Part shown: piece after piece, positions 41,753 to 61,521 of the stretch
Layout of the letters: every line of letters begins with the position of its first letter
How positions within the stretch are numbered: position 1 is the stretch's first letter
Origin: Sphaerisporangium sp. TRM90804
GTDB taxonomy: Bacteria; Actinomycetota; Actinomycetes; Streptosporangiales; Streptosporangiaceae
DNA length: 64,000 bases
NCBI RefSeq assembly: GCF_029846175.1
Contig: NZ_JARWAC010000014.1
Location: forward strand, 1 to 64,000
Reading direction: 5' to 3'
Made by a program: the position numbers and the translations under genes
The notes under the pieces: model-generated
The model's database searches: none
What the model saw: the letters and a program-made list of their open reading frames with translations, nothing else
Told to the model about the DNA's origin: nothing

Positions 41753-42550
41753 ATGGAGCTCGAAGGCAAGCATGTGGTGGTGACCGGGGGCGGCGGCGGG
41801 ATCGGGCGGGCGCTGGCGGTGCGGTTCGCCCGGCAGGCGGCGAGCGTCGTGGTCGTGGACCGGGACGGGGAGGCGGCGCGGGAGGCGGCGGCCGAGGCGG
41901 GCGGGCTCGCGATCACCGCGGACGTCGGCCGGGAAGGGGAGATCCTCCGGGTGATCGCCGAGGCCGAGGAGGCGTACGGGCCCATCGACCTCTTCTGCTC
42001 CAACGCGGGGAGCGCGCAGCCCACCGGCGGGGTGGCGGTGCCCGACGAGGCGTGGCAGCGGCTGTGGAACGTGCACGTCATGGCGCACATCTGGGCGGCG
42101 CGCGCGCTGGTCCCGGCCATGGTGGAGCGCGGCGACGGCTACCTGCTCAACACGGCCTCTGCGGCCGCGCTGCTCATGACGCCCGGCGCGGTGCCGTACA
42201 CCGTCACCAAACACGCCGCGCTGGCGCTGGCCGAGTCGCTGGCCGTGCTCTACCGCGGGACGGGCGTCCGGTTCTCCTGCCTGTGCCCGGGGCTGGTGGA
42301 CACGCCGCTGCTGGACCGGGTCGAGGATCCTGCCGTCGACCGGGCCGTGCGCATGGCGAGCGTCCCGGTCGCGCCGGCCGACGTCGCCGAGATCGTCGTG
42401 CGGGGGTTGCGGGAGGAGCGCTTCCTGATCCTCACCCACCCGGAGACCACCGACGCCGCGCTCGCGCGGGCCCGCGACCCGGAGTCCTACCTCGGCTTCA
42501 TGGCCGACCTGTGGACGGCCGCCGGAGGCAGGGCCGCCCCGGGGCGGTGA
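41753..42550 (+). CDS. Short-chain dehydrogenase/reductase
   Basis: The protein has 265 residues. It has the cofactor motif TGGGGGIG, an acidic residue after beta-2 (VVDRDGE, favouring NAD), the NAG of CSNAGSAQ, catalytic Ser in NTASAAALL, and YTVTK. The C-terminal extension PESYLGFMADLWTAAGG is unusual but short. The ATG follows a G-rich stretch (GAGGGTGGGG). It stands alone; substrate not predictable. Confidence 0.92.
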   Translation: MELEGKHVVVTGGGGGIGRALAVRFARQAASVVVVDRDGEAAREAAAEAGGLAITADVGREGEILRVIAEAEEAYGPIDLFCSNAGSAQPTGGVAVPDEAWQRLWNVHVMAHIWAARALVPAMVERGDGYLLNTASAAALLMTPGAVPYTVTKHAALALAESLAVLYRGTGVRFSCLCPGLVDTPLLDRVEDPAVDRAVRMASVPVAPADVAEIVVRGLREERFLILTHPETTDAALARARDPESYLGFMADLWTAAGGRAAPGR

Positions 42551-42639
42551 GCGGGATCTCGCCCCGGGGCGGCGGCCCGGCTCCTCCGCAGGCGTGGTGA
42601 CCCGGCTACGGAAGGGTGGGGGAGTGGCCTCGGCGTGGG

Positions 42640-44268
42640 TCAGCGAGCGCGTTCGACACGGCCCTCGTGCCAGACGGGAGTGTCGCTCTCGTAGACGGTG
42701 CCGTCGGCGCCGAAGATCAGGTAGCGGTCGAAGTCGGCGGCGAACCAGCGGTCGTGGGTGACGGTCAGGACGGTGCCCGAGTAGGCGGCCAGGCCGTCCT
42801 GCAGGGCCTCCGCGCTCGCCAGGTCGAGGTTGTCGGTCGGCTCGTCGAGCAGCAGCAGGGTCGCGCCCGACAGTTCCAGCAGCAGGATCTGCAGCCGGGC
42901 CTGCTGGCCGCCGGACAGCGTCTCGAACCGCTGGGACGCCGCGGGGGCCAGCTCGTAGCGCGCCAGGGCGGCCATCGCCTCGTTCAGCGTCAGCGCGTGG
43001 CCCGTCATGACCAGGTCGGCCGGTGTGGCGCCGTGCAGCTCGGGCCGGGCGTGGGTCTGGACGAAGCGGCCGGGCACCACCCGCGCCCCCAGCCGCACCG
43101 AGCCGCTGTGCCTGACGGCGGGCGTCGCGCCGTCGGCGGCCTGCTCCAGCAACTGCAGGAAGTGCGACTTGCCCGAGCCGTTGGAGCCCAGCACCCCGAT
43201 GCGCTCGCCGTACCAGATCTCGGCGTCGAACGGCCGCATCAGGCCGGTGAGCTCCAGTGCCTCGCAGACCACCGCGCGCTTGCCGGTGCGGCCGCCGCGC
43301 ATCCGCATCCGCACGTTCTGCTTCCTGGGCGGGCGCTCGGGCTGGCCGGCCTCCTCGAAACGGGCCAGGCGGGTGCGCGCGGCGCGGTAGGAGGAGGAGA
43401 CGGCGTCGTTGTTGGCGGCGGTCTGCCGCAGGGTGTTGACCAGGTTCCTGAGCCTGGCGTGCTCCTCGTTCCAGCGGCGGCGCCGGTCCTCCAGGCGGGC
43501 GATGCGGTCCTCACGGCCTTGGGCGTAGGTGGCGAAGCCCCCGCCGTGCACCCAGACGCCGCGCGACTCCACCGTCACGATGCGGTCGGCGGCGTCGGCC
43601 AGGAGCTGCCGGTCGTGGGAGACCAGCAGGACGGTCTTGGAGGTGGCGCGCAGCCGGTCCTCCAGCCACTCCTTGCCCGGAACGTCCAGGTAGTTGTCGG
43701 GCTCGTCCAGCAGCAGCACCTGGTCGGGGCCCCGCAGCAGGGCCTCAAGGACGAGTCGTTTCTGCTCGCCGCCCGACAGGGTGTTCACGGGACGGTCGCG
43801 GACGGCGTCGTAGGGCAGGCCCAGCGCCGCGGTGGTGCAGGTGTCCCAGACGACCTCCATGTCGTAGCCGCCGGCGTCGGAGTAGTCGGTGATCGCCTGC
43901 GCGTAGGCGAGCTGGGTCTTCTCGTCGTCGTGCGCCGCGATGGCCGCCTCGGCCAGCGCCAGGCCGTCGGCGGTCGCCCGGACGCGGTCGGGCGCCACCG
44001 ACAGCAGCAGATCGTGCAGGGTGCGCGCGTCGCGGACGCTGCCGATGAACTGCCGCATCACCCCCAGCCCGCCGGAGTGGACCACGCGCCCGTCGTCCGG
44101 CGTCAGGTCCCCGGCGATCAGCCGCAGCAGGGTCGTCTTGCCCGCGCCGTTCGGCCCGACCAGGCCGGCCTTCACCCCGTCTCCGACGCGGAACGACACG
44201 TCGTGCAGCAGCAGCCGCCCGTCGGGCAGCACGTACGTCAGCCCGTCCACCTCGATGTGCCCTGCCAC
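42640..44268 (-). CDS. ABC-F family ATPase (ribosome-associated)
   Basis: The protein has 542 residues and no membrane domain. ABC1: Walker A GPNGAGKTT, signature LSGGEQKR, Walker B VLLLDEPDNYLD. A charged helical interdomain linker spans about 245-325 (EDRRRRWNEEHARLRNL), the part that enters the ribosomal E site. ABC2: GSNGSGKS, LSGGQQAR, LLLLDEPTDNLD. Family members either regulate translation (EttA) or protect ribosomes from antibiotics. A structured leader precedes the gene. It sits ~350 bp from the halogenated-polyketide cluster but faces the same way as its first genes, so a resistance role is possible and unproven. Confidence 0.93.
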   Translation of the reverse strand: MAGHIEVDGLTYVLPDGRLLLHDVSFRVGDGVKAGLVGPNGAGKTTLLRLIAGDLTPDDGRVVHSGGLGVMRQFIGSVRDARTLHDLLLSVAPDRVRATADGLALAEAAIAAHDDEKTQLAYAQAITDYSDAGGYDMEVVWDTCTTAALGLPYDAVRDRPVNTLSGGEQKRLVLEALLRGPDQVLLLDEPDNYLDVPGKEWLEDRLRATSKTVLLVSHDRQLLADAADRIVTVESRGVWVHGGGFATYAQGREDRIARLEDRRRRWNEEHARLRNLVNTLRQTAANNDAVSSSYRAARTRLARFEEAGQPERPPRKQNVRMRMRGGRTGKRAVVCEALELTGLMRPFDAEIWYGERIGVLGSNGSGKSHFLQLLEQAADGATPAVRHSGSVRLGARVVPGRFVQTHARPELHGATPADLVMTGHALTLNEAMAALARYELAPAASQRFETLSGGQQARLQILLLELSGATLLLLDEPTDNLDLASAEALQDGLAAYSGTVLTVTHDRWFAADFDRYLIFGADGTVYESDTPVWHEGRVERAR

Positions 44269-44304
44269 CGGTGCCTTTCCTCTGCGCTGACGGGGACCAG
44301 GAGC

Positions 44305-44361
44305 GAGTGCCAGACCATCGTTCTATCGACTGGACCAACGATCCGGCACTCGATCACCATA
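44305..44361 (-). promoter_or_regulatory. Promoter -10 and nested leader hairpin of the ABC-F gene
   Basis: On the minus strand TATGGT (44361-44356) is a -10 box. Just downstream, where the RNA would begin, GAGTGCC (44351-44345) pairs with GGCACTC (44311-44305), and inside it ATCGTT (44342-44337) pairs with AACGAT (44322-44317). The stem ends 36 nt before the start codon. ABC-F resistance genes are often controlled by such leaders. No obvious -35 box. The rest of the 44269-44615 gap holds no supported gene. Confidence 0.6.
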
Positions 44362-44615
44362 CTAGACGCGCGATCGGCCGGACGGACCCGCGCACCGGTT
44401 GATCGTCCGGTGGCCGGAGCGGACGCCCGGCGGGAAGCCCGGGACGTCCACGGCCACCGGCGGCGGGACGCCGATCGCGTGGCACAGCCTGACGAACCCC
44501 TTCGGCCGGCGGGCGGAGCCGCCGGCGTCGGGGGCGATCACTGCCGTCACGTGATCCGCACGTGACGGCCGTCGCGCGGCGGCGTCAGGGATGGCCGCGG
44601 CGTCCCGCCGGGGGG

Positions 44616-45956
44616 CTAGAACCCCGGCGCGGCCGCCGGGGCCCGCAGGGTGCCGAGGTAGGGGTGCCAGAGGTGCTGCGGGTCCTCCTCCACCGCTCGG
44701 ACGATCTCCCGCATGGTGGCCAGCACCTTGGGTTCGTCGTCGTACACGTCGCCCTGCAGCATCTTGAGCACGTCCAGCCGGTAGCGGTCGTCCTGGACGA
44801 ACGCCGTGAACAGGATGTTCAGCCGGTAGTACATCGAGATGAACTCGTACCAGTTGCGCACCGCGCGGCGCAGCTTGGACTCGTACCGGGTGAACCGGTG
44901 CCTGCCGAAGTCACCGGCCCGCGCGGCGGCGATGATGTCCTGGCAGGCGATGCGGGCGCTGTTGAGCGCCACGCTGACCCCGCTGGAGAAGATCGGGTCG
45001 ACGAACCTCGCCGCGTCCCCGATGAGCAGGTGGTTGTCGCCGACGATCTGGGTCATCCCGTAGCTGTAGTCGCCCTCGGCCTTCAGCGGCCTGACCTGCT
45101 CGGCGTTCTTCAGCACGTCGAGCAGCTCGGGACGGCTGGCGACGGTGTTCCAGAAGAACTTCTCCCGGTCCCCGTCGAAGGACCGGAAGCGGCTGCGCTG
45201 GCTGACCACGCCGACCGAGGTGATCGTGTCGGTGATCGGGATCTGCCAGACCCAGGTGTCGGCCACGGGCAGGAAGTGGATGAAGATGTAGTCGGCCTGC
45301 TCCTTGTTCACCGCGAGCGCGCTCCGGTCGAGCCGGTCGAACCACGTGTGCACCGCGTACTGGTTGAAGACCGGGTCGGTGACCTTGGTCTTGAGCTGGT
45401 TGCCGAGATGGGTGCGCCGGCCGCTGGCGTCCACCACCATGCGCACCGTGATCGGCACGGACCGGCCGCCGAGCCTGACCCGCATGACCGGCAGGTCGCC
45501 CGAGAAGTCCACCTCGCCGACCGCGACGCCCTGGTACACGGTCGCGCCCAGGCTCTCCGCGTTCTTCAGCAGGATCTGGTCGAACAGCGCCCGGTCGACG
45601 TGGAAGGTGTAGTCGCGGTCGACTCCGGTCTGGTCCCGCTCCGAGAACAGCACCTCGGCGGAGCGGAACCCGTTGGTGAGGTTGCGGAACCCCATCCGGT
45701 CGATCTCGCGCTCCTCGGCGGAGGTCCAGGCCGCGCCGTACTTCTTGGGGAAGCCCGCCTGCTCGACCTTGTCCATGCATCCCGTCTCGATGAGGACGGG
45801 GGTGGTGGCGGGGACGAGCGACTCCCCGACGTGCTCCCGGGGGAAGACCTCGCGCTCGAAGACGGCGACGGACAGGCCGGCCTTGGCGAGGTAGGCGGCG
45901 GCCGTCGCGCCCGCGGGGCCGCCGCCGATGATGCCGATGTCGAAATCCGCGTCCAA
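44616..45956 (-). CDS. pltA: FADH2-dependent pyrrolyl-carrier-protein halogenase (PltA-like)
   Basis: The protein has 446 residues and begins MDADFDIGIIGGGPAGA. FAD motif GGGPAG is at 11-16. The catalytic Lys region FPKKYGAAW is at 69-77, and the halogenase signature WVWQIP at 235-240. A second FAD loop reads LLIGDAARFVDPIFSSGVSVAL. The text matches what I remember of PltA almost block by block (HVGESLVPATTPVL, MGFRNL, DPVFNQYAVHTWF, YRLNILFTAFVQD), including the C-terminal helices that cover the active site. PltA dichlorinates pyrrolyl-S-PltL at C4 and C5. The TTG at 45956 has GGGAGAG in place; GTG 45983 is an upstream alternative. It is third in a thioesterase-carrier-halogenase operon. Confidence 0.93.
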   Translation of the reverse strand: MDADFDIGIIGGGPAGATAAAYLAKAGLSVAVFEREVFPREHVGESLVPATTPVLIETGCMDKVEQAGFPKKYGAAWTSAEEREIDRMGFRNLTNGFRSAEVLFSERDQTGVDRDYTFHVDRALFDQILLKNAESLGATVYQGVAVGEVDFSGDLPVMRVRLGGRSVPITVRMVVDASGRRTHLGNQLKTKVTDPVFNQYAVHTWFDRLDRSALAVNKEQADYIFIHFLPVADTWVWQIPITDTITSVGVVSQRSRFRSFDGDREKFFWNTVASRPELLDVLKNAEQVRPLKAEGDYSYGMTQIVGDNHLLIGDAARFVDPIFSSGVSVALNSARIACQDIIAAARAGDFGRHRFTRYESKLRRAVRNWYEFISMYYRLNILFTAFVQDDRYRLDVLKMLQGDVYDDEPKVLATMREIVRAVEEDPQHLWHPYLGTLRAPAAAPGF

Positions 45957-45990
45957 CGGTTCTCTCCCTTTCGTGTGGCGCACGGGCCGG

Positions 45991-46266
45991 CTACGCCGTC
46001 TGCTGGGCCGACAGGTCGTGGACCAACTCGGTGATGGACTTGAGGCTCTGGAAATGCCGCCACGTGATGTGCGCGGGCGGGACCGTCACGCCGAACTCCT
46101 TTCTGATGTAAGCCAGCAACATGCTGGTGTTCATGCTGTTGAGGACCCCCCAGTCGAGCAGCGGGGTCTCCTGTTCGAGTTCGGACAGCTCGCTCTCGTC
46201 AAGAAACTGCACGCTGACGTAAGCGGTGATCGCGGCGTTGATCCGCGCGCGGTCGATGACGGGCAC
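45991..46266 (-). CDS. pltL: Peptidyl carrier protein for the pyrrolyl starter (PltL-like)
   Basis: The protein has 91 residues. The phosphopantetheine serine is in WGVLNSMNTSMLLAYI; LNSMN replaces the common GxDS and is the pattern of PltL-type carriers that present proline/pyrrole to dehydrogenase and halogenase. The GTG at 46266 follows GGGAGGA. The halogenase starts 34 bp downstream. The loading ligase is probably the partial gene at the right edge of the window. Confidence 0.9.
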   Translation of the reverse strand: MPVIDRARINAAITAYVSVQFLDESELSELEQETPLLDWGVLNSMNTSMLLAYIRKEFGVTVPPAHITWRHFQSLKSITELVHDLSAQQTA

Positions 46267-46347
46267 CGGTCCTCCCAGATCGTCGGGATGTGATCCATCG
46301 CTGTCGCCGATGCTCGGGGGGCCGGGTGGAGGCGCGCTTGGGCGTCG

Positions 46348-47082
46348 CTAATGCGCTCCCGCGCCCATGAGGCGGTCCAGCCGGGCGCGCAGGCCGGTGA
46401 GGAAGCCGGGTTCGTGCAGGAAGAAGTGCGTCCCGGGCAGCAGGGTCAGCGAGAACGGCCCCGTCGTCGCGCGCGCCCACGCGGCCAGGCCGTTCGGGGT
46501 GGTGAGCGTGTCGTCGCGGGTGCCGAACGCCGTGACCGGGATCCCCAGCATCCGGCCCGCGGGGCCGCGATGGGCCGCGGCCATCTCCAGGTCGGCGCGC
46601 AGCGCGGGCAGGTACAGCCGGAGCAGCTCGGGGTGCCGGGCCACCTCGTCCGGGATGCCGCCGAGGCGCCGCAGGCGGGCGATGAACTCCTCGTCCGGCA
46701 GGGTGTGGACGGGAGTGCGGGCGGGCCCGCCCGGGGCGTCGCGGCCGCAGACGATGAGCGCCGCGGGGGCGTCCGCCCGTGGCCGCAGCGCCAGCTCGTA
46801 GGCCACCAGCGCCCCGAAACTATGCCCGAGCAGGGCGAACGGCCCGGGGGGCCGGGAGTCGACCACGCCGGCGAGCTGGTCGACGAGCGCGTCGAGGTCG
46901 CGTGCCGGCGGCTCGGCCAGCCGGCCGCCGTGGCCGGGCAGCTCCAGCGGGACGATCTCGACGCCGGGCAGGGCGGGGCGCCAGCGGTTGTAGTGGGCCG
47001 TGCCGCCGCCGGCGTTCGGCAGGCAGTACAGCGTCAGCCGCGTGGGGTGCGGGGGCGAGTCGGAACGAGCGCGTGGGTGCAC
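46348..47082 (-). CDS. Type II thioesterase
   Basis: The protein has 244 residues with an alpha/beta hydrolase fold: LTLYCLPNAGGGTAHYNRW, nucleophile in LLGHSFGALVAYE, Asp in AFGTRDD and His in LPGTHFFLHE. It could edit stalled carrier proteins or release the product like PltG; no integrated TE exists in the PKS proteins, so release must come from this enzyme or from spontaneous cyclisation. The GTG at 47082 with AAGGAA ten bases upstream is chosen; the frame is open further upstream. It heads the leftward operon and is divergent from the PKS genes. Confidence 0.88.
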   Translation of the reverse strand: MHPRARSDSPPHPTRLTLYCLPNAGGGTAHYNRWRPALPGVEIVPLELPGHGGRLAEPPARDLDALVDQLAGVVDSRPPGPFALLGHSFGALVAYELALRPRADAPAALIVCGRDAPGGPARTPVHTLPDEEFIARLRRLGGIPDEVARHPELLRLYLPALRADLEMAAAHRGPAGRMLGIPVTAFGTRDDTLTTPNGLAAWARATTGPFSLTLLPGTHFFLHEPGFLTGLRARLDRLMGAGAH

Positions 47083-47237
47083 CGGGAACCGGTTCCTTCC
47101 GTGATGTCCCAGCGGCCTCGGCATTCGAGCCGGACACAAGCGGGCTGGGAGACGGTCAACGACACCTACGCGCTCGCATGCAGCTTAAGGAGACCGTGGC
47201 CTGCTTGAGAAGCTCGGCAGGCCGGAGAGGAGCCCGG
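47083..47237. promoter_or_regulatory. Divergent promoter region of the polyketide cluster
   Basis: These 155 bp separate the thioesterase and PKS starts and must hold both promoters. A perfect 12-bp palindrome, GGAACCGGTTCC (47085-47096), overlaps the thioesterase ribosome site and could be an operator. I cannot assign -10 boxes with confidence. Confidence 0.5.
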
Positions 47238-58131
<10,894 letters not shown>

Positions 58132-58135
<4 letters not shown>

Positions 58136-59796
58136 CCAGGGGAAAGCGCGGGCCGGGAACGGCCGATCGGTACGACGTGGCGATACTCGGAAGCGGCATG
58201 GCGGGCTCGATGCTCGCCGCCGTGCTCGCCCGGAACGGGGTCAGCGTCCTGCTGGTGGACCAGGGGACGCACCCCCGGTTCGCCGTCGGGGAGTCGACCA
58301 TCCCCTACACCTCCGCGATGACGAGGATCATCGCCGACCGGTACCGGGTGCCGGAGATCGCGGCCCTGTCCAGCTTCAAGGGGATCCAGCGGCACGTCTC
58401 CCGCAACTCCGGCATCAAGCAGAACTTCGGCTTCGTCTACCACCGCGAGGGCAGGATCCAGAATCCGGAGGAGATCAACCAGCTCAAGATCCCCACCGCG
58501 CTGCGCACCGAGTCGCACCTGTACCGGCAGGACACCGACGCCTACCTGTTCGCCGTGGCGGTCAAGCACGGCGCCCACCCGCGGTCCGGCACCCGGGTCG
58601 AGGAGATCGACGTCGACCCCGACGCCGGGGTCGAGCTCCGGGTGGCGGGAGGCGAGCGGTTCCGCGCGAGCTACGTGGTCGACGCCGGGGGGTTCCGCTC
58701 GCCGCTGGCCGACCGGTTCGACCTCAGGGAGCAGCCGACCCGGGCGCGCCACCACTCGCGAAGCCTGTTCACCCACATGATCGGGGTGCGCCCGTTCGAC
58801 CAGGCCCCCGCGGCGGCGCTGCACCGCCAGCCCAGCCCGTGGCACAACGGCACGCTGCACCACGTCTTCGACGGCGGCTGGCTGTGGGTCATCCCGTTCG
58901 ACAACCATCCCGGCTCCACCAACCCGCTGTGCAGCGTGGGGCTCACCCTCGACCCCCGGCGCCACCCCAAGCGGGAGCCGGACGCCCAGCGCGAGTTCGA
59001 CTCCTTCCTGGAGCGCTTCCCCGAGATCGCCTGGCAGTTCGAGACCGCGGTCGCCACCCGGCCGTGGGTCTCGACCGACCGGCTGCAGTACTCGGCCAAG
59101 AGCCTCGTGGGGGACCGCTTCTGCCTGACCTCGCACGCGGCGGGCTTCATCGACGCCCTCTACTCGCGAGGCCTGACCAACACCCTGGACGTCGTCAACG
59201 CGCTCGCCTGGCGGCTCATCGAGGCCTCACGCGACGGCGACTGGTCCACGAGCCGGTTCGAGTACGTGGAGACCCTGCAGCAGGGCCTGTTCGACGTGCA
59301 CGACGACCTGGTGTACAGCTCCTTCGTCGGGTTCCGGGACTACGAGCTGTGGAACGCGGTGTACCGCACCTGGAAGATCGGCACGGTGCTGGGCACGCTG
59401 GTGCTGGAGGACGCCTACTTCAAGTACCTGCGCACCCGCGACGACGGCCTGTTCCGCGCCCTGGAGCAGAGCGAGCACCCCGGCTCGCCGTTCCCGGTCA
59501 GCGACCAGTTCAACCGGTTCGGCCCGATGACCCGCGACCTGTGCATCGCCGTGGAGAACGGCTCGCTGAGCGCGTCCGCGGCCGCCGCCAAGGTGTTCCA
59601 CCACATCCAGGACGCCGACTACATCCCGCCGGTGTTCAACCTCGCCGACCCGGCCAACCGCTTCTTCCACGCCACGCCCCCCAAGATGCTGGGCGCCGCC
59701 CGGTGGGGCAAGAAGACGGCCCCCCCGCACGTCGGCGCGGTGATCCGCGGCGCCATCGGAGGGGTGGTCCGCAGCCGGCTCGACGTCCGCCACTGA
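58132..59796 (+). CDS. Flavin-dependent halogenase-family enzyme, first of three tandem paralogues
   Basis: The protein has 554 residues. FAD motif GSGMAGS occurs in DVAILGSGMAGSMLAAVLARNG. GESTIPYT and the Lys region GIKQNFGFVYH follow, then WLWVIP at 250-255, the intact halogenase signature. The second FAD loop reads LTSHAAGFIDALYSRGLTN. The longer C-terminus (about 150 residues beyond PltA) resembles the PltD/PltM and Mpy10/Mpy11 type, which act on phenols or free pyrroles, not on carrier-bound ones. GTG overlaps the PKS stop (GTGA). The likely role is chlorination of the resorcinol ring or oxidative coupling. Confidence 0.9.
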
Positions 59797-59827
59797 CCGT
59801 CCACTCAACGAGAAGAGGCAGCAGCAG

Positions 59828-61495
59828 ATGCGAAACAGCAGCATGGAGAAGACCGTCTACGACGTCGTGATCCTGGGATCGGGCATCGCGGGGTCGCTCC
59901 TGGGGGCGATCCTCGCCCGGCACGGCGCGAAGGTCCTCCTGGTGGACGCGGCGTCCCACCCGCGGTTCGCGATCGGCGAGTCGACGATCCCGTACACCCT
60001 GCTCTACCTGCGGGTACTGGCCGAGCGCTACGACGTGCCGGAGATCAAGAACCTGGCGACCTTCACCCAGACCAGGAAGACGATGGGCGAGCGGTTCGGG
60101 GTCAAACGGCACTTCGGCTTCCTGCTGCACCACGAGGGGCAGCCGCAGAACCCGCGCGAGACCAACGAGTTCAACACGCCGAAGAACCTGCTCAACGAGG
60201 CCGCCCACTACTTCCGCCAGGACACCGACGCCTACCTGTTCCACGTCGCGATCAAGTACGGCTGCAAGGCGCGGCAGAACTTCCGCGTGGAGGACGTCAG
60301 CTTCGACGACTCCGGCGTCACCGTCAGCGGCGCGGACGCCCAGTACCGCGCGCGGTACGTCGTGGACGCGAGCGGGTTCCGCTCGCCGCTGGCCGAGAAG
60401 TTCGGCCTGCGCGAGGACCCCTGCCGGCTCAAGCACCACTCGCGCTCGGTGTGGAACCACATGCTCGACGTCACGCCCACCGACGACCTGTTCCGGCACG
60501 GCAAGGAGAACCGGCCGCCGTTCCCGTGGTACGAGGGCACGGTCCACCACATGTTCGAACGCGGCTGGGCGTGGGTGATCGCGTTCGACAACAACAAGTG
60601 GTCGACCAACCCGCTGTGCAGCGTCGGGATGACGGTGGACCCGAGGACCTACCCCAAGCCCGCCCACCTGACCCCCGAGGAGGACTTCTACGCGCTCGCC
60701 GCGCCCTACCCCGACATCGCGCGGCAGTTCGAGGGGGCCAAACCGGTGCGGGAGTGGGTCTCGACGGGGCGGCTGCAGTACTCGTCGAGCCGCTGCGCCG
60801 GAGACCGCTGGTTCCTGCTCTCGCACGCGGCGGGCTTCATCGACCCGCTGTTCTCCCGCGGCCTGTCGAACACGGCGGAGTCGGTGCACTCGCTGGCCTC
60901 GCGCCTGCTCGCCGCGGTGAAGGACGACGACTTCTCCGCCGAGCGCTTCGAGTTCGTCGAGCGGTTGCAGCAGAAGCTCTTCGACTACAACGACTCGCTG
61001 GTGAACGCCGCGTTCATCTCCTGGCGCGACTACCCCCTGTGGACCGCGGTGTTCCGGTTCTGGGCGTGGGGCGCGAACGCCGGGTGCTACCAGATCCAGC
61101 GCGCGCTCAGCCGGTTCGCCGAGGACGGGAACGACCGGCACTTCCGTGATCTGGAACAGGCTCCGCACCTGGGCCACTACTGGGGGTTCAACGACGGCTT
61201 CGCCAAGGCGTACGACAGCATGGTCGAGCAGGTCGACGCGGTCGAGGCGGGCCGGCTGGCGGCCGGCGACGCGGCGGACGACCTGTACGACCAGATGCGC
61301 CTGGCCGACTTCTGGCCCAAGCACTTCGGGTTCGCCGAGCGGGACGTGCGCTTCATCAGCCCCGGGCCCAAGACCCTGGCCAAGATGGCCCGCTGGGCGA
61401 GGACCGAGGCCGACCCCGAACTCGGCACGCTGATGATCGAGACGGGGAAGGCGGCCCTGAAGTCCCGCTTCCTCAAGGGACGCAAACTCTTCTGA
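59828..61495 (+). CDS. Flavin-dependent halogenase-family enzyme, second of three
   Basis: The protein has 555 residues. FAD motif GSGIAGS, then GESTIPYT, VKRHFGFLLHHEG, and LLSHAAGFIDPLFSRGLSN are intact. The signature segment reads WAWVIA at 247-252: both Trp are kept, but the Pro is replaced by Ala. This may shift halide or flavin-peroxide handling, as in coupling variants. It lies 31 bp after the previous gene and shares its C-terminal layout, so the pair is an old tandem duplication. Substrate not predictable. Confidence 0.88.
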   Translation: MRNSSMEKTVYDVVILGSGIAGSLLGAILARHGAKVLLVDAASHPRFAIGESTIPYTLLYLRVLAERYDVPEIKNLATFTQTRKTMGERFGVKRHFGFLLHHEGQPQNPRETNEFNTPKNLLNEAAHYFRQDTDAYLFHVAIKYGCKARQNFRVEDVSFDDSGVTVSGADAQYRARYVVDASGFRSPLAEKFGLREDPCRLKHHSRSVWNHMLDVTPTDDLFRHGKENRPPFPWYEGTVHHMFERGWAWVIAFDNNKWSTNPLCSVGMTVDPRTYPKPAHLTPEEDFYALAAPYPDIARQFEGAKPVREWVSTGRLQYSSSRCAGDRWFLLSHAAGFIDPLFSRGLSNTAESVHSLASRLLAAVKDDDFSAERFEFVERLQQKLFDYNDSLVNAAFISWRDYPLWTAVFRFWAWGANAGCYQIQRALSRFAEDGNDRHFRDLEQAPHLGHYWGFNDGFAKAYDSMVEQVDAVEAGRLAAGDAADDLYDQMRLADFWPKHFGFAERDVRFISPGPKTLAKMARWARTEADPELGTLMIETGKAALKSRFLKGRKLF

Positions 61496-61521
61496 CCGAC
61501 CGCGCTGGAAGGGACAAGGCC

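Noticed and set aside
44362..44550. 62-codon minus-strand frame ahead of the ABC-F gene as a leader peptide
   Set aside because: It lies upstream of the -10 box found for the ABC-F gene, has no ribosome site and no recognisable sequence.
46779..47237. Upstream extension of the first PKS protein by ~150 residues
   Set aside because: It overlaps the thioesterase gene on the other strand, is Arg/Pro-rich, and a good ribosome site precedes the ATG at 47238.
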